From Artemisia argyi (lineage: Eukaryota; Streptophyta; Magnoliopsida; Asterales; Asteraceae): a stretch of 64,000 nt of DNA. Position 1 is the first letter of the stretch; the number at the start of each line of letters is the position of its first letter. The notes under the pieces were generated by a model, which saw only the letters and a program-made list of their open reading frames with translations, searched no databases and had not been told where the DNA came from. The stretch covers positions 164,323,323-164,387,322 of the forward strand of contig CM060687.1 of NCBI GenBank assembly GCA_030686995.1, in the 5' to 3' direction. The position numbers and the translations under genes were made by a program. Of the stretch, positions 1 through 10,045 are shown piece by piece.

Positions 1-77
1 AGCAAGAATAACTCGGAAATACCAAAGTCTCGACGCCGAAGATAACGAGTAAAATGTTTAATTTTCTTATTAGTATC

Positions 78-119
<42 letters not shown>

Positions 120-729
120 CTTCGTATCGCATGTTATTTAATTGGATGAAATAAAACTAGTTTGTTGTATTATTTTTTAGAAGTAGTGAAATGAATTTAA
201 TTTATTTAATGAAATGAATAAAAAAAAATTGTAAGTGATGGGGCCTAAATGAGTAAGTTGAGGGTAGTTATTTGGTAAGGAGGAGTTAGTTGTGAAGAGG
301 TATTGGGGGTGATGTGGCACCCGTGAACCCGGAATGAAGAGCCAAACTCTTCATCTACACCTTCCCACTCTTATTAAACATGCACTTTTTTCTTATATCA
401 AAAAGTATATTTAATGTTCATTAATTATACTCACAAATTACCATAGATAAATATAATTTTAAATTTAATAACCTATTACTTTACTTTATATAGATTCAAA
501 TATGTGCCCTCGGACACATTCTATTACATCCCTAATTTAAATGGTGACAATTTTGTAATAATATCAAAGTTCAGTTGTTAGAACTCAGAAGGAAAACATC
601 TTTACTTTTTCACTTCTATTTTGTTTTCTCCAGATCCCCTATATATCTTTTTCAAGTTTTCTTTGCAACTCTTCCATATATTCATCTTCATCATCAATTA
701 TTGATTAAACCAAAACATTTAAATAAAAG
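1..729. other. AT-rich intergenic DNA, no gene
   Basis: No open frame of note and no recognisable gene. It contains a 41-base T run (79-119) and a short hairpin at 334-352 with arms TGAAGAG and CTCTTCA around CCAAA. It may be the flank of a transposon whose ends I cannot define. Confidence 0.6.
79..119. repeat. poly-T tract
   Basis: Uninterrupted run of 41 T. It could be the reverse-strand tail of an old retroposed sequence, but no coding remnant lies next to it. Confidence 0.9.
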
Positions 730-951
730 TTTTTGTTAACCACAACTCTATAGGATGTGCTTAAGCTTTTCTTAATTTCAATAATCGACATTTAATTAAC
801 ATAAAATATTTCATGTTTAACAACAGTACAATACTTTCTATAATTATAATCTTTAAGTAGGTATAAATATGAAAATAATGAGTCATTAAATACTATTTTA
901 CATAAATTGTGAGGCTTAAACATAAGTTATAGGGTTGTGGTTAACCAAACC
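730..951. mobile_element. Candidate MITE, about 222 bp, imperfect terminal inverted repeats
   Basis: The left end (730-766) contains TTAACCACAACTCTATAGG. The right end (about 913-951) carries its imperfect complement, with TATAGGGTTGTGGTTAA at 929-945. The arms run about 35 bp at roughly 75% match. The flanks AATAAAAG (722-729) and AATAAAAAG (952-960) resemble an 8- or 9-bp target duplication with one extra A, which would suit hAT-like or Mutator-like MITEs. The interior is AT-rich and non-coding. Family not assigned. Confidence 0.4.
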
Positions 952-1327
952 AATAAAAAGATTAAAAAATTAATTTATTTCAACAATTTCATAAAAAGAT
1001 TAATAGTGTATTTCATCATTAATTCCACTCAGTTCACTGTCGCTCTTACCGTCGTCGTCGTCGCGGGAGTTCATTCCTAAGGGGAGTAGCAGTGATGCCG
1101 CACTATAATTCACCATGATTCGTCATTAACCAATCAAATCAAGTCAACACATTCCATGATTCACCATACCTCACATTCATTTTTTAGTGGCAATCGCAAA
1201 TAAAAACTAATTTTATTTTTTATATTTTTTATTCATAATTATATTAAACAATTTAATAAAAACATTAAAGTTTATTAATAATTCAAAGAAAATTACATAA
1301 TACTTAGGAAAAAAAACATAATTATAT
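952..1327. other. 3' flank of the Harbinger-like gene, possible element end
   Basis: Non-coding. A GC-richer stretch at about 1040-1120 (GTCGTC repeats, then GGGAGTTCATTCCTAAGG) stands out from the AT-rich surroundings and lies where the 3' terminus of the minus-strand Harbinger element would be. The partner end on the far side is not visible, so the terminus is unproven. Confidence 0.3.
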
Positions 1328-1900
1328 CTAAAAATTGCAAGGCCATCCATATTTCGCCGCGTACTCACGTTTTTTTGGCAAAAGTAATTTCTCGCATAAC
1401 CGGATCAGCTATGTGATCGTGCTGGTCGTTGTAGAACTTCATCGCTCGTAAAAAAGTCTTTTCTTCAACACCACATAGTTGTGCCGCCATCAACTTTTTG
1501 GCCAACACATCCTTTGCACGTTTTTTCTCCACCGCCTCGTCCATTAGTTGTGATTTCTTTGCCGCATAAGTTTCGAAGGTCGCAGTAACACTATTCTTTG
1601 TTGACGACTCGCTATCGGTCTTTTTGCCCTTTTTTTTCATGTAGGAGTTGTGTCGTCATTCAGATTCGGAAGAATAGTCTCAATATTGTTATTGCTAGAT
1701 TCCGATGACTTTCTTCGTTTTTCGGAATTAGACGAAGATGTTTGACCCACACATGGTTGTTTGAACCATTTGTCTGCTTTCCTAACAATCTCCCATGCTT
1801 CAATATGAGTAAAATTCTTGCCTTTTGTTTTCTTTTTATAATCGGCCATGGCATTTTTCATCACGTCAATATTGCCACACCCGCTATCACGAACACGGTT

Positions 1901-1984
1901 CTACAATTATAAAAGTAACAAGTATAAATTAATACAACTATATCAAATACAAACTATAAAAAAGCATAGAGTTTAAAAATATAC
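1901..1984 (-). other. Intron 2 of the Harbinger ORF1-like pseudogene
   Basis: 84-bp minus-strand intron. The donor GTATATTT follows codons for NGLFIQS and the acceptor TTGTAG precedes codons for NRVRDSGCGN. Both sites are canonical. Confidence 0.65.
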
Positions 1985-2284
1985 CGATTGGATGAATAGC
2001 CCGTTAAAAGTATTCATTTCGGCATTCATATTTTTCCACTTTATGTTCAAGCTATGGTGTGTTCGATTATTATTTGGCACGTTTTCTGTGAAATGTTCTA
2101 GAATTCTTCTCCAAAAGCTTGCAAACTTTTGTTGATTCCTGACTTTTGGACATGTTGAGATATGAACCCACGCTTTTGCCAAAGCGACCTCTTCGTCAGT
2201 CGATCAAGGTTTTTTTTCTGCTTTAGTCGATTTTTTTTTTTATTTCTTCAACTTCTTGAACATCATCATCATTTTCTTCTTCAC

Positions 2285-2373
2285 CTAATAAATAATATAA
2301 CAATTAAATATACCGATTATAAAAAAAATATACAAAAAACTATAGCGATTATAAAAATAAAAATGTTTAACGA

Positions 2374-2421
<48 letters not shown>

Positions 2422-2600
2422 CAATTATAAAAGAAAAATACGATTATAAAAAAAAAACTATAACGATTTAAAAAAAATATACAACAATTATAAAAAAATA
2501 CGATTATAAAACTAAAAATGTTTATATATATATATACAACGATTATAAAAAAAATGATTATAAAATAAAAAAAATGTTTAGAGATTTAAAAAAAAATTAC
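2285..2600 (-). other. Intron 1 of the Harbinger ORF1-like pseudogene
   Basis: Minus-strand donor GTAATTTT at 2600 and acceptor TTATTAG ending at 2285. Joining the exons keeps the acidic stretch IGEEENDDDVQEVEEI in frame. Very AT-rich; contains the TA microsatellite at 2379-2421. Confidence 0.65.
2379..2421. repeat. (TA)n microsatellite, about 43 bp
   Basis: Pure TA alternation inside the first intron of the Harbinger ORF1-like pseudogene. Confidence 0.95.
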
Positions 2601-3120
2601 CAATTGTATTTGAAAATTGAGTTTCGGGAACAAAATCAATTTCATCATCCTCGTTATCGTAAAGCGGTAGTTGACGTTCGACACTTGGTTCACGTCTTGA
2701 TGGACCGTCACTCAAGTCATTGAACGGGTCGAATTCACTTGTCATTGCTATATTATAATGGCTTGGATTCATCGGTGGAGGTTGGTGATAATATTGGCGT
2801 TGTTGTGATGGTGGATTCACCGGTTGTGGTTGGGGATAGTAGGGTTGAGGTGGAGGTTGGGGATAGTAGGGTTGAGGTGGAACTTGCGGACGAGTTGGTT
2901 GTGATTGAACTTGCGGATGAACGGGTTGTGATCGAGAGTCCCGTCCATGACCGTTGGATAAGTTTGAACCACGTTTTGATTTATTTTGATCCATTCTTTT
3001 TATATGAAAGAAAGAGTTGCAAGTGTAAGTAGTGGAATAAGTTTGTAATTTTAAAATAAATGTGTGAATAAATTTAGATGTGAAAGTGATTTTTTATTTT
3101 ATTATTTTTTATTTTCAACA

Positions 3121-3132
3121 TGGTATCAGAGC
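3121..3132 (+). other. Copia-A primer-binding site (initiator tRNA-Met)
   Basis: TGGTATCAGAGC, the standard plant copia complement to the 3' end of initiator tRNA-Met, directly after ...TCAACA at 3120. It sets the strand of the element as plus. Confidence 0.9.
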
Positions 3133-3430
3133 TCAATAATGAGTTCTTGATCTGTTGCAACCGTTACAACCACTCTAACTAATTTTTACGATCACCTTCA
3201 ACCACCATAAATCACTATAACCATTTTTTTCCGATCACCTTTTAATCACCATAAAACCATCATTAAAACACCAAATTTCATCATTCTTTCACTAATCTCT
3301 ATCAAATTTCTTCACAAACATCTGTAATTGATTCAATTCATGTTTCTTGTTCTAAAACTGAATTTGTGAATCAATAGGTTATCACTGTAACGGTTTCTTG
3401 AATTTGTAAAATGCTTCTGCATCAATAGTC

Positions 3431-6400
3431 ATGACTTCAGCATCTTCTTTTTCATCTGAAACTGCTGGAATGATGAATAACCAAATGTTGTTTCAAAATC
3501 CCCTGTTCTTGCATCCTTCTGATGGACCTGGTACATTGATGGTGACTGAAAAACTTCTTGGGGCTCAGAACTATCGTTCTTGGAGAAGATCAGTTGAGAT
3601 AGCTTTGTCCACAAAAAGAAAGTTAGGTTTCATTAGAGGTACTGTACCATGATCAGTTGATGATGCTAGTTTACAAGAACAATGGGACACGTGTAACAAC
3701 TTGGTAATTAGTTGGTTGATGAATTCAGTTTCTGAATCTATTGGCAAATCCATCATGTTTATGGGGACAGCTCATGCAATATGGCTTCAATTGGAAACAA
3801 GGTTTGCACTGAGTAATGGATCTCATAAGTACAAACTCAACAGAGAAACTTATGCAATTATGCAATCAGGAAGGTCCATTAGTGAGTATTACACTAAGAT
3901 GAAGTGTGTTTGGGAAGAGCTGGATTTCGTGAATGAATTGCCAAGAATTGTGAATATAACTCCTGAAGTTGCTGTGTTTCTTCAAGCCTTGAATACTTAG
4001 AAGGAATAGCAAAGGTTGTTTCAATTTCTCAATGGCCTGGATGATCATTTTTTTCAAATCAAAGAAGTCAACTGCTGTTGAACTCTCCTCTGCTTAGTGT
4101 TGAATCTGCTTGTTCTTTGCTTCAACAAGAAGAATCACAAAGAGGGGTGTTTGGAAATAGTAGAAACTGCTCTTTACAGCAAGGGAGATGTAAAAGATAA
4201 GTGTAACATCTGTGGATTTAAGTGGCACCCACCAGAGAAGTGTTGGGAGAAAATTGGTTATCCTGTTTGGCATTATAAGTATAAGCAAGGTCAGAAAGGA
4301 AAATCAGTGGTTAAGAATGGCAATGGAAATGTCAAGAGGACTACTGCAGTGGTTGAAAATAGTGGTCATGTGGTGTTTACATCAAAACAGTTTGAGCAAC
4401 TCATGAAAAGTTTGCCACATTTCAATCAGAATGTTCAAGAACCAACTGAAATGGATCATCCATTTGGTGAAGGTACAATTTATTGTTTTTCCTGCATCAA
4501 TGGTGTGATAGAAGGTTGGATAATTGACACTGGAGCTAGTGATCACATGTCACCTGATAGTGAGGACCTAATAGATGTTTAGACCCTTAAGTATAAACAA
4601 ATGATTAATTTACCTAATGGTCACACATCTGTCATCTCACAAGTTGGAAATAAGGTGTTACCAAACAAAATTGAGCTTAAAAATGTTCTTGTTGTCCCTT
4701 CATTCAAGTTTAGACTTTTGTCAGTCTCAAAATCGACAAAAGACTCCCAATGTTTTGTCACATTTTATGAGCAATTTTGTGTTATCCAGGATTTGAAAAC
4801 CAGGAAGGTGTTGGGCTTGGGTAAGAAGAAAGCTGTCCTCTATCACCTACTCAATCTTCCTTTGGAGCAAGTGCATGCTCAACTTTCTTCTATGGTTGTG
4901 TCTGCACTTGAAGATTGTAGCTTGTATTCATTCTTTGCTAATTGTTCTGTTCCTGATACATTTGCCTTTAGTGTTTTCAACAATTCATACAGTCTGTGTC
5001 ATTATAGACTAGGTCATGTTTCCAATTCTACTCTTAAACACATTGATTCTGTTCCTAATTGTCATTCAAATGCTAGTAATGAAGCTTGTTTGACCTGTCC
5101 TCTTGCTAAATTTGCTAAGCTTCCTTATACTGACAATGTTTCACATTCTAATGTACCATTTCATCTCATTCACATTGATATCTGGGGTCCTTATAAAGTT
5201 CCAACCATAGGACAACATAGATATTTTTTTTTGACAATAGTGGATGATTGTAGTTGAGCTGTGTGGACATACTTGTTGGTTAAGAAATCAGATGCTTTCA
5301 AAGTCTTGAAGTCCTTTGTTACCTTGGTAAAGACACAGTTTGAAATGGAAATTAAGATAATAAGGTCTAATAATGCACTAGAATTTCTCAAAGGCACAAT
5401 AGGCCCCTATATGGAATCTCTTGGAATTGAGCATCAAACCTCTTGTGTGGATAGACCTCAGCAGAATGGAAGGGTAGAGAGAAAGCACAGAAACATTTTG
5501 GAAATTGCTAGGGCACTAAGAATGCATGCTCATTTGCCTGTACATTACTGGAGAGATTGTGTTATCACTGCCACTTATCTCATCAATAGATTTCCTATAG
5601 CTGTTCTCAAATTCAAGACACCTTATGAAATTTTGATGCATTCTAAGCCTGAATATGGTCATTTGAGAGTTTTTGGTTGCTTGGCTGTTGCAAGCAATCC
5701 AACAAGAATTGCTGATAAGTTTGAATCTAGGGGCGTGCCCTGTTTTTTTCTTGGCTATCCACAACATCAAAAAGGGTACAAGCTGTACAATTTGCTCACT
5801 CACACTAGGTTTGTCTCAAGGTATGTGGTATTCTATGAGCACATTTTTCCTTATTCAAAATCTAGTATGAATCAAGTACTTCAACCCATACCTGCTCCTA
5901 TGTCATCTCCTATCTGGTATGAGGATTTTGTGTCTACCACTCAACCAGTTCCTACAACACCTGATCCTCTATCCTCTAGTACTTCACATTCCCCTGAACC
6001 AGCTACAAGTGAGACTGATATTCTTGAAGAAGAAGCTCAACTAGTTGAGCAGCCTGCTCCACCAGTGTTTGAACTAGTGTTTGGGACAACTGATGAGACA
6101 CAACCTGCAGGCACAAGGAAGTTATCCAGGGTTCCAGTTACACCAAGTTGGCTTAAAGACTATGTTACACCTCATTTGCCAAGAACTAATCAAATCTCAG
6201 TTACTCCATTACAATCTCAATTTCAAGTGTTTTTGTGTGCTTTGTTAGCCAACATTGCACCAACATACTTCAAAGAAGCTATTAAGATTCCTGATTGGTG
6301 CAATGCAATGAATGTGGAGATTAGAGCCTTGGAAGAAAATGGAACATGGGAAGTGACAACTTTGCCTAAAGACAAAAGGCTATTGCTTGTCATTGGATAT

Positions 6401-6543
6401 ACAAAATAAAGTACAAAGCTGATGGTTCTGAGGACAAAAAGAAGGCAAGGTTGGTGGTGAATGGAAATAGACAAAGAAAAGGAGTAGACTATGAAGAAAC
6501 CTTTGCTCTAGTAGCCAAAATGGTGACTGTGAGAGCCTTGTTA
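3431..6543 (+). pseudogene. Copia-A gag-pol polyprotein, 5' part, decayed
   Basis: Gag starts at 3431 and carries the UBN2/gag-pre-integrase-type N-terminal domain ([15 protein letters not shown], then ISEYYTKMKCVWEEL). A CCHC-like CNICGFKWHPPEKCW lies near 4203. Protease is at about 4510-4560 (WIIDTGASDHM). The GAG-pre-integrase region is at about 4990-5110, and the integrase core has HIDIWGPY near 5172 and the Glu-bearing QQNGRVERKHRN near 5461. RT begins near 6280. The frame is broken by TGA near 3650, TAG near 3998, shifts in 4000-4150, TAG at 4580, TGA near 5256 and a shift near 6390. The second catalytic Asp of integrase is Asn (IRSNNALEF, about 5361-5385). The element cannot move by itself. 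Confidence 0.85.
6539..6543. repeat. Target-site duplication of the Tekay element, left copy (TGTTA)
   Basis: TGTTA precedes the left LTR and recurs at 20041-20045 after the right LTR. Removing 6544-20045 rejoins the RT reading frame of Copia-A. Confidence 0.93.
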
Positions 6544-9500
6544 TGTAACACACCCAAAATTTGGTACAGCGGAAGACTCAACAAGCTTTCGGGGTGTTAC
6601 AGGGATTGGTATCCAACACAAGACATATAAGAACGAGATAAAGTAAACACAAGAAAAACACAACCAAAAACGGGGTTTTAAAGTTTACATTTATCCCAAC
6701 ATTCATTCAGAGTCAGGCCCAAAAGAAATAAATGTAGGTCCAAAATTAAATATCAGAGTTTTAGAAAATAGATCCATAAACCAGGTGCCATAGCCAAGCC
6801 TTCCAATCCATGCATCCAAATCATCACTTAATTACCTGAGAAAACGTGCTAAAAGTCAGCTTTCGCTGGTGAGATCATAGGTTTAAATTCATAATTCAAT
6901 ATAGTGGACATATACACAAAACGCTTGCTAGCTATACTAGGGATTCACTACAGCCTGCGGATACCCTCTGCTCCATCATAAATACACGGGTACCCCCCAT
7001 AATATCATAACTACTCGGATAACCTCTGAAGTATTAATAACCTATAGGTGCACATTATAGTCAAATAATCAAATCCAATCAAATCAATATGTATGCGTAA
7101 GGATACGACATACCCAACATGCGTAAGGATACGACATATACAACTTACCTAGATCTAGTCTAGGCCTCGTTGTGTAGCTTACCTAACTCTAGGTTAGGCC
7201 TCGCTCTTCTAGTTACATAAGCATATCAAGTTTCGAAAAGAATATAAAAGCAATAAAAGTCCACATAAAATAATTTGCACGTTTCTCACCCCAAGTATTG
7301 AAAACATAGTTCAAGAGTAAAAAGTGGGGCTATGACTCACCTCAAGTCCAAAAATCAGCAAGAAGAAATTGGTAGAAGTAAGACGTATAGTAACTCAAAA
7401 GACGGCAACTACGGACTCGGCACGACCTAACAATATCAACTCGTTCAGAAATCATTTCCTCAAAATCAAATATTTCCAAACCCGAACGTATTCCATTTTA
7501 CTTCCGAAAATCCATTTCTCGTATTATTCTTGCATTAATTTGGAGTTTGACGTTTGGTATCCATACGGGTGGCGGGTCGACACAACTCAAACCAAGAAGT
7601 CACAACAAAAAGGATAATAAAACAATCTATAGGTCTAATGTTAGTCCAATATATTATTTAAATAAATCATCGAAGTTTATCAAATCCGTCGATTTGGTAA
7701 TCCCCCATATTTATTTACTTAATATACCATTCTAAGATTATACCCGAATCCTAGGTCACACATTACACATAAAGTACTATATGGTATATATCAAAGTTTA
7801 ATAAATTCTCTAATTATGCCGTTAAGCTTGCCAAATTCGTCAATTTGGCAACTTCACGTGATACTTAGTAATTTATTATCCTCGTACACATACCACAACC
7901 TATGGGCGTCGTAGGATACGATGCCCATTAATATACTCAATTTAAACAACTAAATAGCTCTTATTTAACCCGTCAATTAAATAAGTTACGTAGTTATCGA
8001 AAGTGAGTGTATTAATTGTCATATATCCGTGACAACACAAACGTCACAAATATAATCCACTTGGACTCAAGTGACCATGACCCCGCATAACTCGATAGTT
8101 TTCCTCAATTATTTAAAAGAGATTATTTTATTTAATATTTATTCAACGTCAAGATTTCCTCGTTATTCATAATATTTAATCATAATAACGCTCCCACTAA
8201 TATTACACTACTCTCATAGTATAATATTTATAGTCACGTTATTGTTATAATATTACTTGTGATCTTGTTATTATTAATATACGCATTTATATATCTATAT
8301 ATACGTTATTCACGTCTATATATTTATATAAATGTTTATATTACCAATAGTATTATTACGAGTTTTATTATTTGCGTTTGGTTATAAATATTTATCGAGT
8401 CATACGAAATGGTCACATGTCCGAGTCATTACTCTCGGCTCATTGTGCAAGTCCAAAATAGAAATAATAATAAAGTCAAATCAAGTAATCAATCTCCGTC
8501 CAACAATTCCCAAAACACGTGCTACAACAATAGGGTCCGACTACGGCACCCGACTAACCTATCTCCGTCATTCTAAGTGACCGTCTCACAATTGGTCCCC
8601 AATACCACTTTTCGTCAACACAACTCCAAAGTATACCACGAGTCCATATTAACTCGTCATCCGCTTCAAAATAATATATACAAATAATAACCACAAAATA
8701 AATTTTAGCCGAAATATATATATTTCGCCATCTCAAAAGGTTTACAAAATAACCATGTTCGGGTCAAGTTACCAAGTCAAACCCGAGTCTAAAATTATTT
8801 ACCAAGCATTACGTGGGTCCCACCCGAGACCACTAGGGTCACGGCTAGCTCAATGGAGCTCGACCCAAAATTAAATCCGACCCTATGGGGTCGTCGGCTT
8901 CAACACAACCCAACCAAACTCAATCTATCAATCCAGAATCCAACCAAACACCAATACAAGAACTAAACAAGATCAAAATCAAGAACCCGGATCATATACA
9001 TCATCAACATCAAAACAACCCGGAACAACACAAGTCGAGGGTGAGACCCTCGGCTTATGGGTCGACCACGCTAGAAATGACAACCAAACACCAAAACCTG
9101 GATACCAAACGGACTTCTTTATCAAAAACATTAATTTCCCATCATTTTTAATCCATATTTCATCAAAACCCATTAAGTTAATCCATGTTTCCACGGATTT
9201 ATGACTACATCGAGGCACCCAAGATGCCAAACCATCGTTACCCACCTTCTTGAACCTCAAGACTCACGGATCTAACAAAATAACAAGGAATGGTGGTGGA
9301 TCGATGGTGAAACATGATGTTATGGTGGGGTTTAGGACGCGTGCTATACACCAAAAGAAAGAGGATGAGATGAGGAGTAATATGGTGGTGGCGGTGTGAA
9401 GTGGTAGCCGGCGGTGGTGTGGCGGCTGGCCGAATTAAGGGGCGGCTAGGGTTTGGTGAGGGGATGAAGAAGGTGTTGAGAGAGAGTGATGTGGTGTTTG

Positions 9501-9993
9501 AATGTTTGTGTTTTGTGTGAGACAAAATACCACAAGGACGTTTTGTAGTTTTACTCTTTTTATTTTTTTTCTTTTTGGTTAACAATAATAATATTACTAA
9601 TAATTTTGGAAATAGAAGGAGTATTATTAATCCTTAAGATTAAGGTGGCTAGGTGTAAATTACACGGACCAAAACCCGAAACTCGTTTCAAATTATTTAA
9701 TATCTCACGAGACGTCCCATAAATAAATATATATTGTCGAATTCGTAAACTCAAGACATAAAATTTTAGTTAGGTTATCCTAGTGCCGGAGTTAACGTAG
9801 TGCCAATAAAATCTCAAAATAAATTCTCATCACATCGATAATCCAAATGGATTCCATAAAAATTTTAAATATGATCAACCACAATATAGGTTTTACAAGT
9901 TCGTTACGAATAAAATTTTAAATATAAATTTATAAACGAACTTTAATGTATTGTGGGTTTTCAAAATGGCTCCCTAATTTGCCAGTTGTCACA
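6544..9993 (-). repeat. Tekay element 3' LTR (left copy), 3450 bp
   Basis: On the plus strand it begins TGTAACACACCC and ends GCCAGTTGTCACA. It matches 16592-20040 throughout. A run of about 690 bp (9234-9918) is identical to the other LTR by eye, while the opposite end is noticeably more divergent. The minus-strand sequence around 9440-9500 (CTCTCTCTC, then AAACCCTAGCCGCC) looks like a plant transcript leader; I could not place a TATA box. Short open frames here are shared by both LTRs and give no recognisable protein. Confidence 0.95.
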
Positions 9994-10008
9994 TCCTCCC
10001 AGCCTCAG
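9994..10008 (-). other. Tekay polypurine tract
   Basis: Minus strand reads GAGGCTGGGAGGA directly before the 3' LTR start TGTGACA, the expected site for plus-strand DNA priming. Confidence 0.75.
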
Positions 10009-10045
10009 AAGAAACCCGTCCCGGGTTTCTCTCGGAACAATCCAT

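Larger units (their letters stand above)
1328..2994 (-). pseudogene. PIF/Harbinger ORF1-like protein (Myb/SANT-like plus NAM-associated C-terminal domain), decayed
   Basis: Three exons read on the minus strand. Exon 1 (2994-2601) is Pro/Gln-rich with repeated PYYPQP units and starts MDQNKSKRG. A GT-AG intron (2600-2285) follows. Exon 2 (2284-1985) holds the Myb/SANT-like segment ALAKAWVHISTCPKV and then KFASFWRRILEHF. A second GT-AG intron (1984-1901) precedes exon 3, with the lysine-rich KADKWFKQPC region, a Ser-rich linker and the C-terminal helix region up to a TAG near 1328-1330. This is the accessory DNA-binding ORF1 of PIF/Harbinger transposons, often annotated in plants as glutathione S-transferase T3-like or NAM-associated. 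The frame breaks in A runs near 2230, 1640 and 1372, and a TGA sits where a Trp is expected near 2205. No DDE transposase ORF is visible. It is probably dead, unless the A-run breaks are base-call errors. Confidence 0.7.
3121..6543 (+). mobile_element. Copia-A (Ty1/copia), segment 1 of 3: primer site, gag, integrase, start of RT
   Basis: This is the oldest retrotransposon of the nest. It begins with a primer-binding site immediately after a CAACA that looks like an LTR end, and runs through gag and pol to the middle of reverse transcriptase, where the Tekay element interrupts it at 6544. The reading continues at 20041 and again at 54541. Upstream of 3121 I find no copy of the 198-bp 3' LTR (54786-54983) beyond a weak match over the last 40 or so bases, so the 5' LTR is absent or reduced to a stub. 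Confidence 0.85.

Noticed and set aside
2162..3032. Plus-strand ORFs of 95 and 97 codons over the Harbinger-like gene
   Set aside because: They are antisense shadows of the Pro/Gln-rich exon and the TA microsatellite.
9238..9585. 115-codon minus-strand ORF in the Tekay LTR (repeated at 19285-19632) as a gene
   Set aside because: It is low-complexity Pro/His/Thr text, lies where the LTR transcript leader is expected, and its conservation only reflects LTR identity.
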